This document shows, in pieces, positions 17,207-25,739 of a stretch of DNA of 64,000 nucleotides; within the stretch, counting starts at the first letter, position 1, and each line of letters opens with the position of its first letter. Position numbers and translations under genes: made by a program. Source of the stretch: Holtiella tumoricola (GTDB lineage Bacteria > Bacillota > Clostridia > Lachnospirales > Cellulosilyticaceae). Where the stretch lies: assembly GCF_027857615.1 (NCBI RefSeq), contig NZ_JAQIFT010000040.1:124001-188000 (forward strand), written 5' to 3'. The notes under the pieces are model-generated. The model was not told the DNA's origin. It searched no databases and saw only the letters and a list, made by a program, of their open reading frames with translations.

Positions 17207-17331
17207 TTATATTACCCCCTAGTATTTAGATACCTTTAACAAGCACCTTACTTATGCCTTTATTTTATAGTGAATAGTGTCTAGTATGAATACAAAATTT
17301 TAACACTTTACCTTAAAAATTTACTAAAAAA

Positions 17332-17370
17332 AATAATACAAAAAAGCTAAAATAGCTTCTTTGTATTATT
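17332..17370 (-). terminator. Terminator between the sugar-sensor operon and mglB
   Basis: Eleven-base arms (AATAATACAAA / TTTGTATTATT) around an inner AGCT pair overlap the stop codon of the sensor binding-protein gene and run into a T-rich tract on the minus strand. It separates the sensor unit from mglBAC. Confidence 0.85.
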
Positions 17371-18415
17371 TTTTATCTTCTAACGTATGTTTTTTTAAGG
17401 GTACATGTTTTACCCAGAAATACTGATTTTCTTTTTCTGTAATAGGCATAAGTGTTTCATCCATTGGAAGCTCTAAAAGCTCAAATATTTTGTAGAGCAT
17501 GCACTTAGCTTGTTCCTTAGAATCATTTAAAACTGTTCCTAGTAAGGTGCCCTCTTCCATGGCCTTTACAGCTTCATCAAGTCCATCTACACCTAGAACT
17601 GGAATTGTCTTATCCCCTTCAAAGTAACCTTTTTCTTTGAGACATTCTATGGCACCTAATGCCATTTCATCATTATTCGCCATAACGACTTCAATTTGAT
17701 CACCTAAATTTGTATACCATTCTTCCATTTTTGCTTTGGCCGTATCTCTTTGCCACATAGCAGTATCCGTCGCTAAATTCTCCATACGGTATCCACGTTG
17801 TTCTAGGGTTCTAATACAATGATAAGTACGAAGTATGGCATCTTGATGACCATACTCACCTTCTAACATGACATATTGAATCTTACCATCTTGATTTAAA
17901 TCAACCTCTAATTCAGCATCCAAGGCATCAGCTAAAAGCTCCCCTTGAAGCTTACCTGCTTCTTCTGCTTTTGAACCTACATAGGCTAGTTTATCCCACC
18001 TAGCAATATCTTGAGGTACAGGCTCTCTATTAAAGAAGATTACTGGCACATTTACATTTTGTGCTTTATCGATGATCAAGCTGGCATCTTCTCGTTCCAC
18101 TGTATTCACAATAAGTAAGTCATAGCCTTCTTCAATCAATTTAGAAATCTGTTCATTTTGTAAGCTTTGATCATGTGTACTATCTTTATAGGTAAGATTG
18201 AAAGCCAAATCTGTTTCTGCATGAATTTCACGTATGTACGTTTCAAGATATTCAACTGTTTTTTTAATAAAAGGATCTTGCGCATTATAAAGTACGACAC
18301 CAATGTCTATTTGTTCTTTCTTTTCTGGAGTGGGTTGCTTGAGTACTACAAGGCCTATTCCCCCTAAAAGCCCTACCATACTTACAATTACCAACCACTG
18401 TAAAGTCTTTTTCAT
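17366..18415 (-). CDS. Membrane-anchored sugar-binding protein, probable sensor subunit
   Basis: A 349-residue paralogue of MglB. It has an N-terminal hydrophobic helix (about 8-26) without a lipobox cysteine, so it is predicted to stay anchored as a single-pass protein. The binding-protein type 1 domain is complete: DLNQDGKIQ matches the calcium loop of galactose-binding protein, with GEYGHQDAILRT, NNDEMALGAIECL and VLGVDGLDEAV. No transporter genes accompany it; instead it is 20 bases downstream of a YesM-type kinase gene. By analogy with Clostridial binding-protein/kinase/regulator triplets, it likely senses the sugar outside the cell and signals through the kinase. The sensing role is inference from context. 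Confidence 0.85.
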   Translation of the reverse strand: MKKTLQWLVIVSMVGLLGGIGLVVLKQPTPEKKEQIDIGVVLYNAQDPFIKKTVEYLETYIREIHAETDLAFNLTYKDSTHDQSLQNEQISKLIEEGYDLLIVNTVEREDASLIIDKAQNVNVPVIFFNREPVPQDIARWDKLAYVGSKAEEAGKLQGELLADALDAELEVDLNQDGKIQYVMLEGEYGHQDAILRTYHCIRTLEQRGYRMENLATDTAMWQRDTAKAKMEEWYTNLGDQIEVVMANNDEMALGAIECLKEKGYFEGDKTIPVLGVDGLDEAVKAMEEGTLLGTVLNDSKEQAKCMLYKIFELLELPMDETLMPITEKENQYFWVKHVPLKKHTLEDKK

Positions 18416-18435
18416 ACCTTCCTCCTTTAATGCTC

Positions 18436-20133
18436 CTAACCTTCTAAAGGAATTTTGATTAAAATAGTTGTTCCTTCATCTACTTCACTTTGTATCTCAA
18501 CGCCATATTCTATACCGTAATAAAGTTGAATACGTCTATGTACATTTTGGACGCCTACCCCTGAGCCTTTTGTTTGAATGGTACGCCCTTCTTCAAGTAA
18601 CTTGGTAGATACTTCTTCTTCCATGCCAACACCGTTATCTTGTACGCTAAAAATTAATACCCCTTCTTCTTCCCAAACATTGATATGAATCTGTCCTTGA
18701 TGTTGAATGTATTGAATCCCATGATAAAGCGCATTTTCAATAATAGGTTGTAAGATTAACTTAAGTGTTAGACATTCCATAATACCGTCTTCTGCTTCAA
18801 TGAAATACTCAAATTTATTTTTATATCGAATCTTTTGGATCGCTAAGTAGTTTCTTGCATGCTCGAGTTCTTGCCTTACTGTAATAATCGTTTTGCCTCC
18901 ACTAATGCCTATTCTAAAGAATCTTGATAAGGCAGTAATCATCATCGTTGCCTCTTCATTACGTTCATCTTCTACTAACCAAATAATAGAATCTAAGGTG
19001 TTATAAAGAAAGTGAGGATTAATTTGTGATTGTAGAACTTCCATTTCCTTTTTACGTTTATCATCTTGTTCGGTTACAATCTCATGCTTTAAGCCTTTAA
19101 TACGTTCTACCATTCTATTAAATGTTTTGGACAATTCAGATACAATGTATTCACCTTCTTCAGGCAAGCGAATATTAAAGTTTCCTTCTTCTACTAACTT
19201 CATGGATTTTTGCAGTTTATATAAAGGTGCTGAAAGCCTAGAGGAAATAAATAAGGTTCCTATAATACAAAGAATAAATCCTACTACAAAGACAGCAATA
19301 ATAAAGTTTTGGAATGTATCATAATCAACAAGTAATTTGGTTAAATCCCAAACGCCTATGACCTTCCAACCTGTATAACCTGCCATCTGAAGTGTAATAA
19401 GACGTTTATCTTCCTCAAATACAGTTACTTCATTCTTTATTGCTTCATTGAATTTGCCTACTTCAAAAGCCCCTAAATCACCATATACAAGCCCGCCATC
19501 TGGTGCCACAATATAAATACTTCCTATATCACTGTCTTTAATAGGTGCACAAATATTTTTGATCCCTGTAAGGTGCATATCTACAAGCAATACCCCTTGA
19601 ATAATATTGCCATTTTCATTGAGTGAAACCACCCGACTAAGTGTAATCACATCAGGGCTATTGTTATCTTGAAAAATCACTTGCTTATGAGGGCTTGAAA
19701 AGTGTACATTTTCTTGCTTTTGAATGGCATTTTTAAACCATTCTTCCTCTGTAACATCCACCGCTTCATTAAGATGCATATACCGATTGGCTGCTATGAG
19801 TTCACCATTTTCTTTGAAGATTGCTAAATTGGCAATATGGTTGTTGGTTGTTTGAATCAAAGACATTTGGTTTGTAAACGTATTATCTTGTATAGACTGA
19901 TTTTTAATGATCTTATAATATAACGTATTAGAAACATCAATCATACTTCTTGTATACGTATCAAGACTATATTTCACTTGTGTCATCAGCTGTTGTGCAG
20001 ACTGAGTTGCATAATGAATCGCAATATCATTAAACTTCTTATAAAGGCTCGTACCTGTTAAGAGTAAAACAACTACAATAATAGAGGTAAAGCATATAAT
20101 CATCAGGCTCTTAATACTTTTAAATCTTTCCAT
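18436..20133 (-). CDS. Sensor histidine kinase, YesM type
   Basis: A 565-residue membrane kinase. TM1 is at about 10-28 and TM2 at about 275-297. Between them is an extracellular Cache-like sensor of about 240 residues (VDMHLTGIKNICAPI, GSIYIVAPDGGLVYGD). A HAMP domain follows (SSRLSAPLYKLQKSMKLVEEGNF). The His_kinase motif is QINPHFLYNTLDSI, with the phosphorylated histidine inside it. The ATPase has the N box ENALYHGIQYI and G box DNGVGMEEE. It lies between its regulator gene (14-base overlap, coupled translation) and the anchored sugar-binding protein. It should phosphorylate the AraC-type regulator when the binding protein reports sugar. Confidence 0.92.
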   Translation of the reverse strand: MERFKSIKSLMIICFTSIIVVVLLLTGTSLYKKFNDIAIHYATQSAQQLMTQVKYSLDTYTRSMIDVSNTLYYKIIKNQSIQDNTFTNQMSLIQTTNNHIANLAIFKENGELIAANRYMHLNEAVDVTEEEWFKNAIQKQENVHFSSPHKQVIFQDNNSPDVITLSRVVSLNENGNIIQGVLLVDMHLTGIKNICAPIKDSDIGSIYIVAPDGGLVYGDLGAFEVGKFNEAIKNEVTVFEEDKRLITLQMAGYTGWKVIGVWDLTKLLVDYDTFQNFIIAVFVVGFILCIIGTLFISSRLSAPLYKLQKSMKLVEEGNFNIRLPEEGEYIVSELSKTFNRMVERIKGLKHEIVTEQDDKRKKEMEVLQSQINPHFLYNTLDSIIWLVEDERNEEATMMITALSRFFRIGISGGKTIITVRQELEHARNYLAIQKIRYKNKFEYFIEAEDGIMECLTLKLILQPIIENALYHGIQYIQHQGQIHINVWEEEGVLIFSVQDNGVGMEEEVSTKLLEEGRTIQTKGSGVGVQNVHRRIQLYYGIEYGVEIQSEVDEGTTILIKIPLEG

Positions 20134-21742
20134 TGCGGTACTCCGTTGGTGAACAGCCTGTTATCTTTTTAAACACATAGCTAAAATAATGTCCTTCTGG
20201 ATACCCTACCGCATAGCCTACCTCTGCCGCTTTCTTATTGGTTGTTTGTAAAAGAGTCTTTGCCTTTTCTATTCGAATTTGTGTTAAGTATGTACTAAAA
20301 TTTACATCCATTTCTTTTTTAAAGAGTGCTGAAAAATAGGTTGTTGAAATATGTAAATATTGGCATACTGCTTCTGAGCTTAGGTTTTCGTCTTCATAAT
20401 GAAGATGAATATACTCTACGGCTTTTTCAATCAATTCATTCTTGCTATCTTTACGTGAGTCATGAATACTTCTTGTCATAGCCAAACAAATCTTAGTCAG
20501 CCACTCTCTCAGTTCTTCTTTTGTACAAAGCCTACTCAGTGCTTCTAAAAGATTTGTATCTTGTGGTAAGAGACTATTCATCTCTACTTTCATGCTACGA
20601 CCAAGTTTTAATATACTTGCAAGCACACCTACAATATAAATCTGATATTCTCGTAGTGCCATCCATTCCCCATCTAACTGCCCAAGCATTTTATCAACAG
20701 CATCTTGTATTTTTTCCTCTTGCCCTAGTTTAATCATGGTCAGTAAGGTATGTTCATCCTCTTCTTCAAATACAGTACTTGTATGGCTTGCAGGTTCTAT
20801 ATCGTCTAAATAGATAATTTTATCATTCCCAATGGTAATGGTATAATCCAGTGCAGAAGAGGCATCGGCATAGCTTTTATAAAGTTTGGTATAGTCTGTA
20901 CATAAGCTGCCTACCCCAATAGTTACAGTTGTATTTAAGTATTTCTTAACACCACTACGTATTTGATCAAGCCCTCTAAAAAGATAGCTACTCGACTTAG
21001 GGTGTTCGCCTTGCTTTAAATCAACAAGCAAAATAAGCTCATCTTTGCGTGCAAATAATAAACCAAGTTGTTCACTACGTGTAATTTCATCAGCTATGTT
21101 AAAAACAGCAAGTTTTAATAAGTTTTTACTTGGAATAGATGAATGGACCATTTCTTTTTTATTCATTTCATCTGGTCGTATAATCACCACGGCTAATGCT
21201 TGACTTTCTAATTGTATATCTAGCTCAGTTAAGTTATCATAAAGGATCTCTCGTTCAATATACCCTTCAATCCATTGATTTAAGAACCGCTCCTTTAATA
21301 AAGGTAGACTTTTCTTATAGGTCTGTTTAAGTGTATTAAGATTGCTTTTTGATAAGATTTCTTCATCTAATAAGACTTTTACTTCTCTTAAAAGTGTATG
21401 AATCTCTATGGAATTAATGGGTTTTAGGATATAACGAATGACACCTAGCTTGAGCGCTTCTCTAGCATATTCAAAATCATCAAAACCAGATAAGATAATG
21501 ACTTTAATTGTAGGAAAACGGTCGTGAATTTCTGCTGTAAGCCTTATACCATCCATAAAGGGCATTTTAATATCTGCAATGACTAAGTCTGGTAAAGTCT
21601 TTTCAATCACTTCTAAAGCTTCTAAACCATTTTCTGCTTCTCCTACAATTTTGAACCCTAACTCTTCCCATTTAATTCTTCTAATAATCCCCCTTCTAAT
21701 CTCTTCTTCATCATCAACAAGTACAACTTTATAGTAGTCCAT
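20120..21742 (-). CDS. AraC-type response regulator (YesN type)
   Basis: A 540-residue two-component regulator. The receiver domain (1-120) has the acidic pair VDDEEE, phospho-acceptor in DIKMPFMDG (about residue 56), the ILSGFDDFEYAREAL switch region and conserved lysine in ILKPI. A long middle part (130-420) is typical of YesN-like proteins. Two AraC helix-turn-helix motifs close the protein (SSEAVCQYLHISTTYFSALFK and AAEVGYAVGYPEGHYFSYVFKK). It probably activates mglB. An extended -10 promoter is visible upstream, and GGGGGA sits seven bases before the ATG. It is the first gene of the sensor operon. Confidence 0.92.
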   Translation of the reverse strand: MDYYKVVLVDDEEEIRRGIIRRIKWEELGFKIVGEAENGLEALEVIEKTLPDLVIADIKMPFMDGIRLTAEIHDRFPTIKVIILSGFDDFEYAREALKLGVIRYILKPINSIEIHTLLREVKVLLDEEILSKSNLNTLKQTYKKSLPLLKERFLNQWIEGYIEREILYDNLTELDIQLESQALAVVIIRPDEMNKKEMVHSSIPSKNLLKLAVFNIADEITRSEQLGLLFARKDELILLVDLKQGEHPKSSSYLFRGLDQIRSGVKKYLNTTVTIGVGSLCTDYTKLYKSYADASSALDYTITIGNDKIIYLDDIEPASHTSTVFEEEDEHTLLTMIKLGQEEKIQDAVDKMLGQLDGEWMALREYQIYIVGVLASILKLGRSMKVEMNSLLPQDTNLLEALSRLCTKEELREWLTKICLAMTRSIHDSRKDSKNELIEKAVEYIHLHYEDENLSSEAVCQYLHISTTYFSALFKKEMDVNFSTYLTQIRIEKAKTLLQTTNKKAAEVGYAVGYPEGHYFSYVFKKITGCSPTEYRNGKI

Positions 21743-21794
21743 TGTCTCATCCCCCCAGCACTTTTAACAGGACATAGTTTTTGTTATTATTAAA

Positions 21795-21803
21795 ATTATA
21801 CCA
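21795..21803 (-). promoter_or_regulatory. Extended -10 promoter of the sugar-sensor operon
   Basis: On the minus strand TGGTATAAT (TG-n-TATAAT) stands 53 bases before the regulator start codon. No good -35 box is visible at the right distance, which is usual for extended -10 promoters. Confidence 0.5.
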
Positions 21804-21856
21804 TATTGTATAATAAATTTTTATATTTTATTTTCTTTTTTAAAACTTTTATCTTT

Positions 21857-22354
21857 CTAGATCTGTTTGATCCATTCTGTAAAACAATATCTATATTCAT
21901 GGTTTTCTTTTTGTGACTCTGAGCTTATACATTTAAACACTCCTTCACCTTGTACTGTGACCGGAAGTATAGGAAAAGCAGTATCCCCCTCAATAGTTGC
22001 TTGGATTTGAGTGATGTATAGTTTATTTGCAAAGGGCATAAAAGCTTGATAGAGGGTACTTCCTCCAATAATAAAGACCTCTTCTTCACTTGTTTGATAC
22101 TGGGCAAGAAGTGCATCCATTTCATGGATCACAATACACCCATCAGCTTGATAGCTTTGATCCCTTGTGAGAACAATATTTGTCCTGTGAGGTAAGGGTA
22201 TTCCAATACTTTCATAAGTTTTGCGTCCCATAATCACAATATGTCCAGATGTCACTTTTCTAAAATACTGTAAATCCTCGGGAATAGACCATGGCATTTT
22301 ATTATCTTTGCCAATCACTCTATTTTGACTCATTGCAACAATCATACTAATCAT
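21857..22354 (-). CDS. folA: Dihydrofolate reductase
   Basis: A 165-residue enzyme reducing dihydrofolate to tetrahydrofolate with NADPH. The order of motifs is standard: MIVAMSQNRVIGKDNKMPW (flexible Met20-type loop), the active-site acid in PEDLQYFRKVT, NADPH-binding MGRKTYESIG, and IIGGSTLYQAF with the double glycine. The length is normal. GAAAGGAAG precedes the ATG. It is a single gene, with no thyA beside it. Nothing in the sequence marks it as a trimethoprim-resistant variant. Confidence 0.95.
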   Translation of the reverse strand: MISMIVAMSQNRVIGKDNKMPWSIPEDLQYFRKVTSGHIVIMGRKTYESIGIPLPHRTNIVLTRDQSYQADGCIVIHEMDALLAQYQTSEEEVFIIGGSTLYQAFMPFANKLYITQIQATIEGDTAFPILPVTVQGEGVFKCISSESQKENHEYRYCFTEWIKQI

Positions 22355-22417
22355 TTTTCTCTTCCTTTCTCTATCCTCTATTTATTTATATCACATCTAC
22401 TTTTAAGTATACAAAAA

Positions 22418-22445
22418 AAGCTCTTAGACCTAAGTCTAAGAGCTT
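22418..22445 (-). terminator. Terminator after tRNA-Cys
   Basis: Perfect 12-base arms (AAGCTCTTAGAC / GTCTAAGAGCTT) with a four-base loop lie seven bases after the tRNA and are followed on the minus strand by TTTTTGT. Confidence 0.92.
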
Positions 22446-22451
22446 ATCTTA

Positions 22452-22522
22452 AGGCGGCAACCAGATTTGAACTGGTGATGAAGGTGTTGCAGACCTCTGC
22501 CTTACCACTTGGCTATGCCGCC
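22452..22522 (-). tRNA. tRNA-Cys (anticodon GCA)
   Basis: A full cloverleaf of 71 bases. The acceptor stem GGCGGCA pairs with TGCCGCC, followed by U73, the cysteine discriminator. The D arm is GCC...GGC, the anticodon stem GAGGT/ACCTT has loop CTGCAAC, and the T arm is ACCAG/CTGGT with TTCAAAT. CCA is not encoded. It forms its own short transcript. Confidence 0.97.
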
Positions 22523-22529
22523 ATTTAAT

Positions 22530-22554
22530 GTCACACAGAATACGCCTGTGTGAC
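22530..22554 (-). repeat. Hairpin directly 5' of tRNA-Cys
   Basis: Nine-base perfect arms GTCACACAG and CTGTGTGAC enclose a seven-base loop and end seven bases before the tRNA. No T-run follows. With the promoter at 22562-22591 the transcript would begin right at this hairpin. Confidence 0.65.
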
Positions 22555-22561
22555 GCTTATT

Positions 22562-22591
22562 ATTATATACTATTTTTAGCCTAGAGCGCAA
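22562..22591 (-). promoter_or_regulatory. Probable tRNA-Cys promoter
   Basis: On the minus strand TTGCGC (22586-22591) and TATAAT (22562-22567) are 18 bases apart. The predicted start lies near 22555, about 33 bases before the mature tRNA. Confidence 0.5.
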
Positions 22592-22614
22592 TACCTTTTC
22601 TGTAATTTTTTAGG

Positions 22615-23598
22615 TTATTTTTCTGAGAGTCTATCTATATAGCTATTAATATAACTTGACTCACCTCTAAATTGATCAATAGATTCACCTTTTTGATGCA
22701 TATGAATGATGGCATTACGTTTAATAACATTTTTACCACGCCAACCACAGGAAGTAGATGCCATTTTCTCTTTAAAGTATTTATTATCCATCTCAGCATA
22801 AATACGTGCCTCATCATTCATATAATCTAAAGTAGAAAAGGCTTCTAATGTTGAAGATGTAATATCTTTATTATAAGGACATTCGATTTGACAAAAGTCA
22901 CATCCAAATACATTGCCTTTTAATAATCCCATTTCTTGATGGGTCAGCTCTTTTTTTTGAGTTAAATAAGATAAGCAGATATTAGGATTGATACGTGCCT
23001 TATTAATTGAACAGGTTGGACAGGCTTTGTAACAGTTGGTACAGGTACCACATTCCACATAACTTCCCATCTCTTCAAAATTCCTCTGATCTTCACATAC
23101 TATTTCTAAATCTGTTAATATTTCCCCAAGAAAAACATAGGAGCCATATGTTTTTGTAATAAGCATGTTATTTCGACCAATAAACCCAAGCCCTGCTAAA
23201 TAAGCAATATATCTTTCTGGCAATGTATTACTATCTACAAAGGCCATAGCTTTGCCACCAAGAGATTCAATATAATCACAAAGTGCCACTAAGTATTGCT
23301 TCACCACTCTATGATAATCTAAACGCTTTGTATAAACAGAAAATCCATTCGGTTCTGCCTGGGTTGGAATGGATTCGGCATAGGGAAAGGCAATAGATAT
23401 AATGGTCTTTGCCTCTTCCATATAATGCCTAGGATTAATACGTTCATCTATCTCAGAAGTTTCAAACTCATTTTGTAGTTTTGCTTCTTGTCTTTTTTCA
23501 TAAAACCCTCTAAGTTCATCAAATCTCCTGCAAGGAATAAAACCGATTGTGGTAAGCCCTTGTGCCTTGCAAAAATCTTGTATTTGTTCTTTCAACAT
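22615..23598 (-). CDS. queG: Epoxyqueuosine reductase
   Basis: A 327-residue cobalamin- and iron-sulfur-dependent enzyme, responsible for the last step of queuosine synthesis in tRNA: reduction of epoxyqueuosine. Two 4Fe-4S cluster motifs are present: CGTCTNCYKACPT and CDFCQIECPYN. The N-terminal part has the family pattern RHYMEEAKTIISIAFPY and 'FVDSNTLPERYIAYLAGLGFIGRNN', where the catalytic aspartate lies. The start at 23598 has AGGA nine bases upstream; 24 extra in-frame codons before it are rejected. It follows the Pnkp-like gene on the same strand at about 85 bases. Confidence 0.92.
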   Translation of the reverse strand: MLKEQIQDFCKAQGLTTIGFIPCRRFDELRGFYEKRQEAKLQNEFETSEIDERINPRHYMEEAKTIISIAFPYAESIPTQAEPNGFSVYTKRLDYHRVVKQYLVALCDYIESLGGKAMAFVDSNTLPERYIAYLAGLGFIGRNNMLITKTYGSYVFLGEILTDLEIVCEDQRNFEEMGSYVECGTCTNCYKACPTCSINKARINPNICLSYLTQKKELTHQEMGLLKGNVFGCDFCQIECPYNKDITSSTLEAFSTLDYMNDEARIYAEMDNKYFKEKMASTSCGWRGKNVIKRNAIIHMHQKGESIDQFRGESSYINSYIDRLSEK

Positions 23599-23682
23599 GC
23601 CTCTCATCCTATCTCTCTTTACATTAAAACTTACGCTTTTTAGGTGTAGTATAGCATACCCCGTCCTCAAGGACTAGCACTG

Positions 23683-24858
23683 TTAGAGAAAAGGTCTTGC
23701 AGAGGGATAGTAGACTTTTTTTGCTTTCACACTTACTATTTCATCTTCCGGATATCTAAAGGCTGTGAGCTTCCCACCATAGACACAACCTGTATCAATA
23801 TTAATCGTATGGTGAACATGCTCTGCCTCTTTCTTTGGTGTATGGCCGTAAACGACTAATGCATCTCCTTCATAATCTTCACTCCAATTAAGTCTAACCG
23901 GTAAACCCTGTGCATCTAATTCACCTGTTGTCTCACCAAACATGGCTAAATCTCTAATTTTCTTGGATTCTCTACCATGCAAATGTTCTTTTAGTCCTGC
24001 ATGAGCGACCACAAGTTTTCCCTCATCAAAAACATAATGACTGACAAGTCCCTCTAAAAAGATCTTAACCTTTTCACTAAACCACTCTGGCTCTTGTGCC
24101 AACTGTTCCATAGTGGTTTCTAATCCGTGAATGACTTGAACATTTGAGCCCTTTAATTTGCGTAAAAGCTTCCCATCATGGTTTCCGAGTACACAGTAGG
24201 CTTGTTCATTAGTCACCATATGCATCACCAGTTTAAGCACTTGGGGTGTTTTTGGCCCCCTATCCACTAAGTCCCCTACAAAAACCAGTTTTCTCCTATC
24301 TGGTGGATAAGCATAGGCTCCCTTTTTATCTACACGATAGCCTAATTGATCCAATAATGTACAAAGTTCATCATAACATCCATGCACATCCCCTATAATA
24401 TCAAAAGGTCCATGGATTTTGCGTTTATTATTGGCGAGTGGTCTATATTGTATTGAAGTATGTTCAATCATTTCCAATGTTTCTAAATGATACAACGTTT
24501 TAAATCCTACTTTTCCTAGCACACTTATTATAGATTCACTTTGCTTGATCTCTTCTTTAGGACACTCGTTCCTTTCACCTTCTAGAGTGAGAAGATAATC
24601 TTTGCCAACCACTACTGCCATAGGGGTATAATGATAACGTTTTGCCAATTGAGCCAAATGTTGGCCTACTGTCTTCTCAAAGGTTACAAGAGGAATCACT
24701 GTAAGCTGCCCAAGTTCTAGTCTACCTATAACTTGTGTTTCTATATTTTGCGGATCAATCACTTCATTTCGTTGGAAATGTTTGTTTATAAAAGTTTGTA
24801 TTCCTTGTTCTTCGCCTACTATAACAAGAAGTGTAAATTCTGGAATAACAATTTGCAT
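23683..24858 (-). CDS. Pnkp-like RNA-end phosphatase with a dead kinase domain and no ligase domain
   Basis: A 391-residue relative of bacterial polynucleotide kinase-phosphatase (Pnkp). The metallophosphatase domain (about 150-391) is intact: GDVHG (D157, H159), GDLVDRG (D196, R200), GNHD (N226, H227), H286, H339 in YGHT and D355 in NIDTG. These correspond in spacing to the residues reported essential in Clostridium thermocellum Pnkp. The N-terminal ~140 residues align without gaps to the Pnkp kinase over the first ~45 positions, yet the P-loop lysine and serine (21, 22) are Q and T, and D38 and R41 are N and T. The C-terminal adenylyltransferase is missing. Expected activity: 2',3'-phosphatase or nucleotide phosphatase. 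GGAGG sets the ATG. Confidence 0.88.
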   Translation of the reverse strand: MQIVIPEFTLLVIVGEEQGIQTFINKHFQRNEVIDPQNIETQVIGRLELGQLTVIPLVTFEKTVGQHLAQLAKRYHYTPMAVVVGKDYLLTLEGERNECPKEEIKQSESIISVLGKVGFKTLYHLETLEMIEHTSIQYRPLANNKRKIHGPFDIIGDVHGCYDELCTLLDQLGYRVDKKGAYAYPPDRRKLVFVGDLVDRGPKTPQVLKLVMHMVTNEQAYCVLGNHDGKLLRKLKGSNVQVIHGLETTMEQLAQEPEWFSEKVKIFLEGLVSHYVFDEGKLVVAHAGLKEHLHGRESKKIRDLAMFGETTGELDAQGLPVRLNWSEDYEGDALVVYGHTPKKEAEHVHHTINIDTGCVYGGKLTAFRYPEDEIVSVKAKKVYYPSARPFL

Positions 24859-24995
24859 CTTTCTCAACCTCCGTTCTCATTCAACGTTTAAACTAATATA
24901 TAATAATATGAACCATTTACTGCTATTTCATTTACGTATAGCTTTATTAAAGCTTGTAAAAAATAAGTAAAATCTATCTCTTCAGGAGGTCCATC

Positions 24996-25739
24996 ATGCA
25001 CTACATAGTCTTTGATCTAGAATTTAATCAAGATGCTGAATCTTTACAGAATTTTGAGCACGCTGCAACACGTTTTCCTTTTGAAATTATCCAAATTGGT
25101 GCAGTTAAGTTAGATGAGCACTTTAATCTTGTTTCAACTTTTAATCATTATATTAAACCTACTTTTTATAAACGTCTTAGTCCGTTCATTGCGGAATTAA
25201 CTCAAATTACACCCGAACAATTAGAAGAAGGCGACCTATTCCCACTTGTTTATGAAACCTATCTACAGTTTATTGGCGAAGAAGAAATCACATGGGTTGT
25301 TTGGGGAATGTCTGACATGAAGGAACTTTTTCGTAATGTCTTCTATCATCATCTTGACCAAGCACCTTTACCTAAACACTTTATCAATATTCAGCCTTAT
25401 ACCTCAACTTACTTTAATCTCTCCGCGAAGAAGCTTTTAAAATTAGAAGATGCCATTACAAAACTTGAACTTCCACTCTCTCATGCGTTTCATAATGCTC
25501 TTCATGATGCCTACTATACAGCGGAAATCTTTAGAAAAGTCTATACACCTACAATAAAACCTATGATTTATGATCCATTTTTTAAGCCTGCCCATCCTAG
25601 GCAACCTAAAAGGCGTGTCAACTATCATGCACTTATAGAGCAATTTGAAAAAATGTATGATCGTCCTATGACAGCCGAGGAGCAAGCTCTTATTAAACTT
25701 GCTTATAACATGGGTAAGACACAGCAATTTCTACATTAA
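24996..25739 (+). CDS. DEDDh 3'-5' exonuclease (KapD/ERI-1-like)
   Basis: A 247-residue exonuclease of the DnaQ-like group. ExoI is FDLEFNQD (D and E), the next strand is FEIIQIGAVKLDE, ExoII lies in WGMSDMKEL and ExoIII in HNALHDAYYTAEIF, with the DEDDh histidine. KapD and ERI-1 relatives trim RNA or DNA 3' ends. The C-terminal ~60 residues (KRRVNYHALIEQFEKMYDR) are a helical tail. AGGAGG precedes the ATG. It is divergent from the Pnkp-like gene with 137 bases between, which places two nucleic-acid-end enzymes side by side. Confidence 0.88.
   Translation: MHYIVFDLEFNQDAESLQNFEHAATRFPFEIIQIGAVKLDEHFNLVSTFNHYIKPTFYKRLSPFIAELTQITPEQLEEGDLFPLVYETYLQFIGEEEITWVVWGMSDMKELFRNVFYHHLDQAPLPKHFINIQPYTSTYFNLSAKKLLKLEDAITKLELPLSHAFHNALHDAYYTAEIFRKVYTPTIKPMIYDPFFKPAHPRQPKRRVNYHALIEQFEKMYDRPMTAEEQALIKLAYNMGKTQQFLH

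Noticed and set aside
22325..22528. Open frame of 67 codons on the plus strand across tRNA-Cys
   Set aside because: It covers the tRNA and its terminator, which explain the sequence fully, and has no ribosome site.
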